This document shows, piece by piece, positions 7,564 to 14,618 of a stretch of DNA of 22,022 nucleotides. Numbering within the stretch: the stretch's first letter is position 1; the number at the start of each line of letters is the position of its first letter. The notes under the pieces were generated by a model. It was not told the origin of the DNA, made no database searches, and saw only the letters and a program-made list of their open reading frames with translations. The translations under genes and the position numbers were made by a program. The DNA lies in the NCBI GenBank assembly GCA_047618565.1, contig JBLHKW010000086.1, forward strand, positions 1 through 22,022. Reading direction: 5' to 3'. The stretch comes from JBLHKW01 sp047618565. Its GTDB lineage: Bacteria > Planctomycetota > UBA1135 > GCA-002686595.

Positions 7564-8864
7564 CGTCGGGCGAGCACGCCGGGGCCGCCGAGAGTGCGCG
7601 CGCCGCACGGGTCGCGGTACTGGCCATTGGCGATGAGTTGCTGGAGGGACGCCACCCGGACCTCAATTCACCGGCGATCGCGGCGCGCCTGCTTCAGGTT
7701 GGGTTGCACGCCGGGCGCTTCGAGGTGGTGGGGGACGACGAAGCTCTGATCGCGGACAGCATGCGCCGACTCGGTCGCGATCACGCAACCGTGATCGTGA
7801 CCGGCGGGCTCGGCCCGACCCTGGACGACGTGACGCGCTCTGCAGCGGCTCGGGCGCTCGGATGCGAGCTGGTGCGCTCGGGCGAAGCGCAGGCGCAGGT
7901 CGAGGCCTGGTATGCGCGCAGCGGCCGCAGCATGGCGCCCGCGAACGAGCGCCAGATGTGGATCCCGGCCGGGGCCGCGGTGGTTCCCAATGACCAGGGG
8001 ACCGCGCCCGGTTTCCGGGCACACGGAGATGGGTACGTTCTGTTCTCGCTGCCGGGTCCGCCGAGGGAGATGTTGCCCATGCTCGAGGCCCACGTGCTGG
8101 GCTGGCTGCGGGGCGAGCGATCCGTGGAGCACGCCTCTTCCGAGGTGCGCTTTCATCTCTTCGGCATCTCGGAGAGCGTCTTCGCCGATCAGGTCGAGGA
8201 GTGGATGGTGCGCGGAGCCAACCCCCAGATGGGGGTCACCTTCAGCGCCGGGACGCTGACCGTGCGCGTGGTCGGCTGGGCCTCGGAACAGGCCGCGGCC
8301 GACGATCTCGTACAGGGCCGGGCACGCGAATTTCGGGGACGCTTCGGTGCGTTCGTGTACAGCGAGATCGAGGGCGACCCGGCGGTCCTGCTGGTGGATG
8401 CGGCGCGCGCGCGCGGATTGGCTCTGGCCCTGGCCGAGTCCTGTACCGGGGGCCTGGTGGCGGCCCGCGTGGTGAGCGTTCCGGGCGCCAGCGATGTCCT
8501 GTCCGAGGGCTTCGTGACCTACTCGGACCGGGCCAAGCGCGAGCGCCTGGGGGTCGCGGAGGAGCTGCTGGCGGAGCATGGAGCCGTCTCTCGCGAGGTC
8601 GCGGAGGCCATGGCGAGGGGTGCGTTGCAGGCCAGTGGGGCGGACGCCACGGTCGCGGTGACGGGCATCGCAGGACCCGCAGGGGGCACGCCGGAGAAGC
8701 CCGTGGGGCTGGTGTGGTTCGCCACCTGTGTGCGCGGCGTCGTGGCCAGCCAGGAGCGCCGCTTCCCGCCGGTCAGCCGGACCCGGATCCAGGAATGGGC
8801 CTCCACGGCCGCGTTGCGCGCGCTCACGTGCGCGATCGAAGACGCGATTCCGGAACAGGGCTGA
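7560..8864 (+). CDS. cinA: CinA family protein (competence/damage-inducible, nicotinamide-nucleotide amidohydrolase)
   Basis: Two-domain CinA, 434 aa. The N-terminal MoCF/MoaB-like domain has AIGDELLEG (22-30), VTGGLGPTLDD (80-90), then PANERQMWIP, and SLPGPPREM. The family's known activities here are ADP-ribose or CoA pyrophosphatase. The C-terminal PncC-type domain has LAESCTGGLVAARV, GFVTYSDRAKRERLGV, and TGIAGPAGGTPEKPVGLV; it deamidates NMN in pyridine nucleotide salvage. The ATG at 7560 overlaps the tatC stop by 4 nt, which fixes the start and implies translational coupling. The same frame is open further upstream inside tatC, but that part does not look like CinA. Confidence 0.94.
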   Translation: MTSGEHAGAAESARAARVAVLAIGDELLEGRHPDLNSPAIAARLLQVGLHAGRFEVVGDDEALIADSMRRLGRDHATVIVTGGLGPTLDDVTRSAAARALGCELVRSGEAQAQVEAWYARSGRSMAPANERQMWIPAGAAVVPNDQGTAPGFRAHGDGYVLFSLPGPPREMLPMLEAHVLGWLRGERSVEHASSEVRFHLFGISESVFADQVEEWMVRGANPQMGVTFSAGTLTVRVVGWASEQAAADDLVQGRAREFRGRFGAFVYSEIEGDPAVLLVDAARARGLALALAESCTGGLVAARVVSVPGASDVLSEGFVTYSDRAKRERLGVAEELLAEHGAVSREVAEAMARGALQASGADATVAVTGIAGPAGGTPEKPVGLVWFATCVRGVVASQERRFPPVSRTRIQEWASTAALRALTCAIEDAIPEQG

Positions 8865-8930
8865 TCCCGCTCCTCAGGTACTCGCAGACGGGGGGTCGCT
8901 TTTCGCGTCACGGTTGCTATCGTGTCCGAC

Positions 8931-9034
8931 CTTCAGAGCATTACCCCGTGGTGTAATTGGTAACACATCTGGTTTTGGTCCAGACATTTCAGGTTCAAGT
9001 CCTGGCGGGGTAACCACTTCCATGCGCTCTGAAG
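8931..9034 (+). repeat. 9-bp inverted repeat bracketing the tRNA gene
   Basis: CTTCAGAGC (8931-8939) and GCTCTGAAG (9026-9034) are exact reverse complements, lying 2 nt before and 9 nt after the tRNA. In a precursor transcript they could pair as an extra stem closing the tRNA. No U-tract follows. Confidence 0.5.
8942..9016 (+). tRNA. tRNA-Gln(TTG)
   Basis: Full cloverleaf by hand. The 7-bp acceptor stem pairs TACCCCG (8942-8948) with CGGGGTA (9006-9012). The D stem is GTGT/ACAC. The anticodon stem pairs TCTGG (8968-8972) with CCAGA (8980-8984) around the loop TTTTGGT, giving anticodon TTG at 8975-8977 (glutamine, CAA). The T arm has the loop TTCAAGT (8994-9000). The discriminator is A9013, and CCA is encoded at 9014-9016. 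The U1-A72 pair is typical of bacterial tRNA-Gln. Confidence 0.95.
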
Positions 9035-9152
9035 AAGCTCCCCGGTCCGTCGATTGCCCGCCTGCGCCCGTCTTTGCGGGAATAGGGCCGCGCCACGAGC
9101 GTCCGCTGATGCCACGGGGCCGATCGTGCTCCACACCGCACCGCCACGGGCC

Positions 9153-9893
9153 ATGGGGTTGTCGATGACGCGTCTACTGATCGCCTTTTTTCTCCTCGCG
9201 CTTCCGATCCAGGATGCGTCGGCGCAACGCTCGCCGGACGCGGTCGGAGAGTGGGTTCAGCTGACCTTCTCGGGCGAGATCGCCTCGGTCGCCGGGGCGC
9301 GGGTCGAGATCGAGATCGGGGCCGTACAGGCCCAGGGCGAGTTCGAGTCGCGCCAGGTCTCGCTTCACCCACTGCTCGCTCCGGGCACCAACGCCTCCGA
9401 CGTCGCCGCGTTGCTCAATCAACGGTTGGAGCGCGCCGGCTTCGATGTCTGGCTTTCGGATGGCCGCGATCAGGCGGGCAAGATGGTGCGACACCTGTTC
9501 ATCGAGCACGCGCTCTTCGTCCATCTGCGACTCGGGTACGGGCTCTCCGCTTCCGTCACGGTCTGCGAGGGCGCGCCCAGGTCGATGCGCATCCTGCCGC
9601 CCGCCGTGCTCGAAGATGGAGCGCGACTCGGGCTCGCGTTTGCGGCGCTCCATGCGCACACCCACGATCAACGACGCGAAGAGCTGAGCATGCCGCTGAC
9701 CTTCGACATGCATGCGGCCCAGGTATCCTCCGAGCTGACCCGCCTCTGTCTGGATCGGAACTGGATGGCAGACCGTCCGCATCCGGATAGCTGGCACCTG
9801 GTTCAGCTGGACGACGGCGCGCGCATTGTGGGCTTCAGCGTGGGTCTCGACTCGCCCGCCGACTGGCGCATCGAGCTCGAATTCGCGCGCTGA
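9153..9893 (+). CDS. Hypothetical secreted protein
   Basis: Protein of 246 aa that I do not recognise. It begins with a Sec-type signal peptide: MTRLLIAFFLLALPIQ followed by DASAQ, with likely cleavage after ASA or ASAQ. The mature part of about 220 aa has no transmembrane segment. Its beginning (VGEWVQLTFSGEIAS, ARVEIEIGAVQAQ) looks beta-rich, and its end is acidic with a WHLVQLDDGARIVGFSVGLD strand pattern. The start is the ATG at 9153 or 9165; a longer frame back to 9054 would put an Arg/Ala-rich stretch before the signal peptide and is less likely. It is convergent with the lipoate ligase gene. It is probably periplasmic; role unknown. Confidence 0.75.
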   Translation: MGLSMTRLLIAFFLLALPIQDASAQRSPDAVGEWVQLTFSGEIASVAGARVEIEIGAVQAQGEFESRQVSLHPLLAPGTNASDVAALLNQRLERAGFDVWLSDGRDQAGKMVRHLFIEHALFVHLRLGYGLSASVTVCEGAPRSMRILPPAVLEDGARLGLAFAALHAHTHDQRREELSMPLTFDMHAAQVSSELTRLCLDRNWMADRPHPDSWHLVQLDDGARIVGFSVGLDSPADWRIELEFAR

Positions 9894-9906
9894 GCTCCCG
9901 GCTGTA

Positions 9907-9921
9907 GCCGCGTCACGCGGC
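9907..9921. terminator. Short hairpin between convergent genes
   Basis: GCCGCG (9907-9912) and CGCGGC (9916-9921) pair around the loop TCA, within the 36-bp gap between two convergent stops. There is no T-run; it may help termination on both strands. Confidence 0.3.
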
Positions 9922-9929
9922 CGCTCCCG

Positions 9930-10664
9930 TCAGCGCCGTTCCAGCATCTCGGTCGAGCTGTAATGGGGGCCGAGCCGCTGCGCTGCGGCGATCTCGTCGT
10001 CCTGCGGCCGTTCGGGGGCGAGCTGTATATCGAGCTCGGCTTCGAACGCGCGGCACAGGATTGGAGCGAACTCCTGTGGTGTGAGCACCTGGCCACCTTC
10101 ACTGGCCGTCGCGACGCCACTCTCCATGCTGGATGGGGACAGCTTGATCGAACCGTGGTGCAAGGTGCCCGTGGCCTTGCGGCGCTGGGCGGAGCCGACG
10201 CCCTTGCGCCCGTTCCACACCAGATCCAGGGCGGTCGAGTCGTGAAAGCACATGCCTGTTCCGCTGCGGTCCGAGCTGACGCTGGTGTCACCGCGTAGAT
10301 CGGCCTCGACAGCGACCTCTGACAGAGCGCTGGCGATGGCCGCATGCACGCGGACGTACGAGGGGCCCACCGGTCCACGGTACAGGGGGTGATTGTGGCG
10401 CACCGTGATCGAGAACGTCAGCTCGTTCACGTGGTGGATCGCGCCGCCGCCGGTCATGCGCCGTACGACATGGGTCGCGAGCCCCAGGTCGCGTACATCG
10501 TCCTTGGGCTGGAAGTAGCCCAGGCTCAGCGCGTCCGGGAGCCAGGTGTAGAGACGCAGTGTCGGCGGCTCACAGCCCCCGTCCAGCTGGGCCTGGTCGA
10601 AGCCCATGTGGAACTCCGCGCTCTCGTCCCAGGTAGACAGCAGCCGCCACGTTTCCGAAGCCAT
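9930..10664 (-). CDS. Lipoate-protein ligase / octanoyltransferase-like protein (LplA/LipM family)
   Basis: Cofactor transferase of the biotin/lipoate ligase fold, 244 aa. It has RRMTGGGAIHH (68-78), matching the RRxSGGGAVxHD lipoyl-binding loop, CF at 139-140, and a lysine loop GRKGVGSAQRR (152-162) with Lys154 in the position that contacts the lipoyl-AMP or acyl intermediate, followed by HHGSI (169-173). It should attach a lipoyl or octanoyl group to carrier domains such as GcvH, whose gene lies just upstream. I cannot tell an ATP-using LplA from an amidotransferase or octanoyltransferase (LipM/LipL) by reading alone. It lacks the long C-terminal accessory domain of E. coli LplA. ATG start at 10664, 40 bp after gcvH. 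Confidence 0.88.
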   Translation of the reverse strand: MASETWRLLSTWDESAEFHMGFDQAQLDGGCEPPTLRLYTWLPDALSLGYFQPKDDVRDLGLATHVVRRMTGGGAIHHVNELTFSITVRHNHPLYRGPVGPSYVRVHAAIASALSEVAVEADLRGDTSVSSDRSGTGMCFHDSTALDLVWNGRKGVGSAQRRKATGTLHHGSIKLSPSSMESGVATASEGGQVLTPQEFAPILCRAFEAELDIQLAPERPQDDEIAAAQRLGPHYSSTEMLERR

Positions 10665-10674
10665 TGGGTTACTC

Positions 10675-10702
10675 CGCCAGCCGGCTTGCGTGGCGGCTGG
10701 CG
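10675..10702 (-). other. Intercistronic hairpin between gcvH and the lipoate ligase gene
   Basis: CGCCAGCCG (10675-10683) and CGGCTGGCG (10694-10702) form a perfect 9-bp stem with a 10-nt loop. It begins 2 nt after the gcvH stop and ends 10 nt before the next start on the minus strand. There is no U-tract, so it looks more like an mRNA-stability or attenuation element than a full terminator. Confidence 0.45.
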
Positions 10703-10704
10703 CC

Positions 10705-11103
10705 TTAGCTCGCGCTTTCCGTGAGCTGGGTTTCGTACCCGGCCGCGTCGAGCAGACCGTCGAGACTCTTGCTCTCGGGCTTGATGCGGATCAGCCAGCC
10801 CTTGTTCCAGGGATCGTTAGACAGGATCTCGAGATGCTCCTCGACCTCCTTGTTGATCTCGATCACCTCGCCGGCGACGGGGGCGTTGAGGTCCGCGACG
10901 GCCTTGACCGACTCGATCTCTCCGAAGGTCTCGCCCGCTCCGAGCTGACGACCCACCTCGGGCAGGTCGCAGTAGACCAGGTCTCCGTCGTTGCCATTGG
11001 AGAGCTCCTCCACGGCGAAGTCGGTGATGCCGATGATGATGGTGTCACCGTCGAGCTTGGCCCACTCGTGGGATTTCATGTACTTTCTGTCGTCCGGTCG
11101 CAT
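10705..11103 (-). CDS. gcvH: Glycine cleavage system H protein
   Basis: Lipoyl carrier of the glycine cleavage system, which shuttles the aminomethyl group from the P protein to the T protein. It is 132 aa, normal length. Features: KSHEWAKLDGD at the N-terminus, IGITDFAVEELSNG, VYCDLPEVG, and the lipoylation site ESVKAVADL with Lys67. The tail NDPWNKGWLIRI is typical. ATG at 11103; a second Met at residue 9 is possible but would cut into the conserved start. It sits between gcvT (36-bp gap) and the lipoate ligase gene on the same strand. Confidence 0.96.
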   Translation of the reverse strand: MRPDDRKYMKSHEWAKLDGDTIIIGITDFAVEELSNGNDGDLVYCDLPEVGRQLGAGETFGEIESVKAVADLNAPVAGEVIEINKEVEEHLEILSNDPWNKGWLIRIKPESKSLDGLLDAAGYETQLTESAS

Positions 11104-11139
11104 GTCTTTCGGTCCGTGTCGGTGACTCGTTGAGTCGGT

Positions 11140-12237
11140 CTACTTGCGTGTTCTCGAGAAGAAAGGGAGCTTGACGACCTGGCACGCTTGGCGCTTGCCG
11201 CGCAGGTCCATGTCGACGACCTGGCCCGGCTGCGCCAGTTCGATGGGCAGGTAGGCGGTCGCGATGTAAGTGTCGAGGGTCGGTGATACGGCGCCGGAGC
11301 AGATGCTGCCGACCTCGCGGTCCTCGATGAAGAGCTTGTAGCCCTGGCGCGGAACGCGCTTGCCGTCCGTGGTCAATCCGACCAGTGCGCGCTTGGGGGC
11401 GGCCTTGATCGCGGCCAGGGCGTCGCGCCCGATCCAGTCGCCCTTCTCCTCCTTGAAGGAGACGGCGAAGTTCAGACCGGCCTCGATCGGGTTGTGTTCC
11501 AGGTCGATCTCGTGGCCGTAGAGTGACATGCCCGCCTCGAGGCGCAGCGTGTCGCGCGCACCCAGGCCGATGGGGCACAGGCCGTAGTCCGACCCGGCAG
11601 CCAGTAGCTCGTTCCAGACGCGCGGCGCTTCATCCCACGGGAAGTAGATCTCGAAGCCGTCCTCTCCGGTGTAACCCGTACGGCTGATGCGCGTGTTCGC
11701 CATCCCGCAGACGTTGCCGAAGCCGAACTTGTAGTACTTGAGTCCACTCAGGTCGTAGTCGGTGACTACCTTCTGCAACACTTCTTCGGACTTCGGTCCC
11801 TGGAAGGCCAGCATCGCGAGCTCGAGCGTCTGGTCGTCGATCTCGACGTCGAAGTCGGTCGCCTTCTCACGCAGCCAGTTCAGGTCCACTTCCGTGTTCG
11901 ACGCGTTGACCACGATGAAGACCTCGTCCTCGCCGCGGTAGACCAGGATGTCATCGATCGGGTTGCCGTCCTCGCGGCACAGCAGCCCGTAACGGATCGA
12001 ACCGAGAGGGATCTTCGCACAGAAACACGAGGCGACCTTGTCGACGAAGGCCACCCGGTCGCGGCCGGTCACGCGCACGCGTCCCATGTGCCCCAGGTCG
12101 AAGAGCCCGACCTGGTTGCGGACGGTGCGCGCCTCGTCGAGGATCGGTCCGTACTGGACTGGCATGTGCCAGCCACCGAACTCGACCAGCTTGGCGCCGG
12201 CCTCGACGTGCGCGCTGTGTAGAGAAGTCTGTTTCAT
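11140..12237 (-). CDS. gcvT: Aminomethyltransferase (glycine cleavage T protein)
   Basis: Transfers the one-carbon unit from aminomethyl-lipoyl-GcvH to tetrahydrofolate, releasing ammonia. It is 365 aa from the ATG at 12237, the usual family length. The frame is open for 74 more codons upstream, but that part is Arg/Pro-rich and does not resemble GcvT. Conserved parts include KQTSLHSAHVEAGAKLVEF, GGWHMPVQYG, FDLGHMGRVRVTG, YTGEDGFEIYFP, and LGARDTLRLEAGMSLYGHEID, which carry folate-binding and core residues of the family. No gcvP is in the window, so the P protein must be encoded elsewhere. It is first in the gcvT-gcvH-ligase operon, with a candidate promoter at 12318-12346. Confidence 0.96.
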   Translation of the reverse strand: MKQTSLHSAHVEAGAKLVEFGGWHMPVQYGPILDEARTVRNQVGLFDLGHMGRVRVTGRDRVAFVDKVASCFCAKIPLGSIRYGLLCREDGNPIDDILVYRGEDEVFIVVNASNTEVDLNWLREKATDFDVEIDDQTLELAMLAFQGPKSEEVLQKVVTDYDLSGLKYYKFGFGNVCGMANTRISRTGYTGEDGFEIYFPWDEAPRVWNELLAAGSDYGLCPIGLGARDTLRLEAGMSLYGHEIDLEHNPIEAGLNFAVSFKEEKGDWIGRDALAAIKAAPKRALVGLTTDGKRVPRQGYKLFIEDREVGSICSGAVSPTLDTYIATAYLPIELAQPGQVVDMDLRGKRQACQVVKLPFFSRTRK

Positions 12238-12317
12238 GGGATTGAAGGCCAATGGAAAGGGACGCGGGCCACCCGGGCCGCCGCGTTCCTGCCCCTGGAG
12301 CCGGAAGTTGGGGCCGG

Positions 12318-12346
12318 ATTCTAACGGCGGCCGTGCCGCAGGCCAA
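12318..12346 (-). promoter_or_regulatory. Candidate sigma70-type promoter for gcvT-gcvH
   Basis: Read on the minus strand: TTGGCC (12346-12341), a 17-nt spacer, then TAGAAT (12323-12318). The -10 box matches 5 of 6 consensus bases and the spacing is ideal. Transcription would start near 12311, leaving a leader of about 75 nt before gcvT. I see no glycine riboswitch in that leader. Confidence 0.5.
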
Positions 12347-12464
12347 CGGTCGCCCCGCGTCATCGGCGCCGGCCGGGTGCGGCGGCGGGTGCCTGGGGTG
12401 GCGGGGGGGCGCCCCGACCGGCCCACCAAGGGCGGGATAGGCTTCCCTGGAGACCCCACGCTGA

Positions 12465-14075
12465 ATGCCTGAAACCCCGATCCTCGATCGCCTTGTCCGC
12501 ACCCTGGGCCTGGTCGTCTTACCCCTCGCCCAGGGCGGCTCAGACCCGTTCAACCCTGACTTGCGTTGGGTTTTTCCTGCGCCGGCCACGGATCAGTGGA
12601 TTCCCAGCGACGTGACCTTCGCGGGGTCAGAGAACCTGGTCTGGGTCAGCTCGGTCGGCACTGAGGGCCGCTGGTCCGTACTGGATGCCCCTGGCGAATC
12701 CCCGGCCGGTGCCCGCACGCCCCACTTTCAAGGATCCGCGCCCGCCTCCTCGGCCACGTCCGTCATGGCGGTCGCCGGGCAGGGCGCCGACGCGCTCTAC
12801 GGAATGCGTCAGGAGGTCGTCTCCGGCAATGACAGGCTCTCCGAGGTCTTTCGCCACGATGCCCTGAAGGCAGGTGGCGCGGCGACGATGGACCCCGTGT
12901 GGACCTTCACTTCGGGAGTCGTGTCCCGGGGCTCGGCACTCGTCGCAACGGATCACGGGGGGCAACTGGTGGCCTTCGCGGTCCTCGATCCGGACCTGGC
13001 ACGGATAGAGCTGAACTGGATCGACGGACCGAGCGGAGCCTTGATCCAGCAACGGTTCGTGCCCGGCAGCGCATTGAATGAGCTGCAGGTCAGCGCCAAC
13101 GGGAAACGTGTCGTGCTGGCCGCGGGCCTCGATGTCTTCGTATTCAATGGCCGTGGTGCACAGATAGATCAACTCGCACGAACGGCTGCCACACCCGCAC
13201 TGGCCCTGTCGAGTACCGGGCGGGTCCTGGCGGTAGGGGGCAGCAGTCGCCTCGATGTGTGGGTGCAAGGGCCTGGGTCGTACCGCATCGTGCGCACGCT
13301 ACTCGGTAGTCCGGTCGAGCTCGCGACCCGTGCGGCGCTCTCGGCGAATGGCAGCCTGTTGGCCCTCACCTGGTGGGACCGCACGACCGGTGTCGGGCTA
13401 CGGCTCGAGACCTGGGACCTTGCGCCGGGCACACGCCTCATCAACTACAGCCAGAATGGCCTCGTCGGGGGCCCTCAGAACGTGGCCCAGGCGCTGCACA
13501 TGACGCCCGATGGGCGCCGCGTCGCGCTCGGGACCTGGGGCCTGGGTGGAGCCGAACCGGAAGTCCTGCTGTTCGACCTGGACGATCCGAGCCCGGTCTT
13601 CAGCGCCGATCTGCCGGGGAGCGTGCACGCTCTGGCCCTGGACAGCACCGGAACCCGCATTGCAGTGGCCCACAAGGATGCCCACGCCAACCAGTTCTCC
13701 TCGACCGGAGGCGTTCGCTTCTTTGACACGGGCGAGCGTGCGCTCCAGCAACAGGACGTTCCGGTCCTGGGTGGCCAGGTGCAGCTCGTGGCCGCAAGGC
13801 CGGGGGCTGGTAGCGTCCTCTTCCTTATAGGAGAGCGTGCACCGCAGCCGATCCACATCCCGGGCGTCGGTGGGGCGGCACTGTTGTTGCAGCGCTCTTC
13901 GTTGCTGGTCTACCCGCGCAGCGCGGACAGCTCGGGGCGGGCGCAATGGAGCGCCAATATCCCGGATGATCCCGCCTGGATCGGGGTCCCCTGGAGTGCT
14001 CAGGCCGCGTTTCGCGTCGACGGCTCCACGGAGCTCTCCGGAGTCGTGATCGATCCGCTCGTACTGGCCCCCTAA
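12465..14075 (+). CDS. Beta-propeller-like repeat protein, probably exported
   Basis: Protein of 536 aa with no enzyme motif. From about residue 205 it shows WD40/YVTN-like blades, each with a S-x-x-G-x-x-[LV]-A core: VSANGKRVVLAAG (209-221), LSSTGRVLAVGG (248-259), LSANGSLLALTWWD (292-305), MTPDGRRVALG (346-356) and LDSTGTRIAVAH (392-403). Each is followed by a strand such as LDVWV or VLLFDLDD. The N-terminal 200 residues probably hold further degenerate blades. I see no cysteines. Residues 9-24 are hydrophobic (LVRTLGLVVLPLAQGG) and could be a weak signal peptide. ATG at 12465, with GGAG 12 nt upstream. The function is probably protein binding; unknown. Confidence 0.8.
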   Translation: MPETPILDRLVRTLGLVVLPLAQGGSDPFNPDLRWVFPAPATDQWIPSDVTFAGSENLVWVSSVGTEGRWSVLDAPGESPAGARTPHFQGSAPASSATSVMAVAGQGADALYGMRQEVVSGNDRLSEVFRHDALKAGGAATMDPVWTFTSGVVSRGSALVATDHGGQLVAFAVLDPDLARIELNWIDGPSGALIQQRFVPGSALNELQVSANGKRVVLAAGLDVFVFNGRGAQIDQLARTAATPALALSSTGRVLAVGGSSRLDVWVQGPGSYRIVRTLLGSPVELATRAALSANGSLLALTWWDRTTGVGLRLETWDLAPGTRLINYSQNGLVGGPQNVAQALHMTPDGRRVALGTWGLGGAEPEVLLFDLDDPSPVFSADLPGSVHALALDSTGTRIAVAHKDAHANQFSSTGGVRFFDTGERALQQQDVPVLGGQVQLVAARPGAGSVLFLIGERAPQPIHIPGVGGAALLLQRSSLLVYPRSADSSGRAQWSANIPDDPAWIGVPWSAQAAFRVDGSTELSGVVIDPLVLAP

Positions 14076-14079
14076 AAGC

Positions 14080-14227
14080 CCGTGGTGAAAGTCACGACCC
14101 GCTCAAATCCGCCAGGCTCCGCCCTGGCGGCGTTGCGCTTCCTCCGAGTATCCACGAATACGCGTCGTCAGCGCGCCTTGCCAGATCGAATCCTGACGGC
14201 TTCGAGCCCGCCGTGATTTCACCACGG
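14080..14227. repeat. Palindromic element A (148 bp, MITE-like)
   Basis: Imperfect inverted arms of about 37 nt (14080-14116 and 14192-14227) close the element. The outer 11 bp are exact (CCGTGGTGAAA and TTTCACCACGG). The inner arm segments agree at most positions. A smaller perfect hairpin, CCGCCAGG/CCTGGCGG (14109-14116 with 14123-14130), overlaps the 5' arm, so two alternative folds are possible. It starts 5 nt after the stop at 14075 and codes for nothing I can see. It may also serve as a terminator. Confidence 0.55.
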
Positions 14228-14233
14228 CCTGCT

Positions 14234-14397
14234 AGGAGGCCTGTTAAAAAAATCCTCCGGTCGCAGGACAGCATCCTCCGCTTGGGTGTGGCACCTGAAA
14301 GCCTCGCCGAGTCCACCGATTCGCCGGCGTTTTCAGGCACCACACCCAAGCGGATGCCACTGCCCTGGCATCCGGCGCACTTTATCAACAGCCTCCT
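14234..14397. repeat. Palindromic element B (164 bp, MITE-like)
   Basis: Terminal inverted repeats are AGGAGGCCTGTT (14234-14245) and AACAGCCTCCT (14387-14397), matching with one extra base. Inside, 14278-14300 and 14331-14353 form a 23-bp stem with two mismatches, extended by CGCCG/CGGCG (14305-14309 with 14325-14329) toward a small loop. The left end has an A7 run (14246-14252) just inside the repeat. No open frame of note. It has the form of a small non-autonomous mobile or dispersed palindromic repeat. Confidence 0.6.
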
Positions 14398-14618
14398 CTG
14401 GCGCTGACGGCCCCTGGGGGCCATCGGCGAGGGTCCCAGGGTGCCCCGAGCAGGGGGCCGGCGGGTAAGAAGCGATAAGCACCCTCAAGGCGTGCGAGGG
14501 GGGGGGTCGATACGCCATGCAATGGTTTGCAGCCCCTGCATGCCTGTACCCCTTTCACGCTCGGTGTGGCCCCCCACACCCATCTCCCACGCCCCGCACC
14601 TGCGCGAGCTTTGTCCCC
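14398..14618 (+). other. Gene-free stretch before the lipoprotein gene
   Basis: Very GC-rich. It holds a short hairpin GGCCC/GGGCC (14409-14413 with 14418-14422), several G and C runs, and a G9 tract at 14498-14506. I see no convincing promoter. With elements A and B it completes the 543-bp gap 14076-14618. The frame of the lipoprotein is open back to an ATG at 14517, but that extension has no lipoprotein signal at its start. Confidence 0.4.

Noticed and set aside
12238..12311. Glycine riboswitch in the gcvT leader
   Set aside because: The leader is only about 75 nt and G/C-rich; I could not see the conserved glycine aptamer core.
12238..12459. N-terminal extension of gcvT from an upstream start at 12459
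   Set aside because: The 74 extra codons are Arg/Pro/Gly-rich and unlike GcvT. The ATG at 12237 gives the normal family length, and the candidate promoter lies inside the extension.
14076..14618. CRISPR array or small RNA gene in the large gap
   Set aside because: The repeats there are inverted, not regularly spaced direct repeats, and no sigma70-type promoter or U-tract terminator was found around them.
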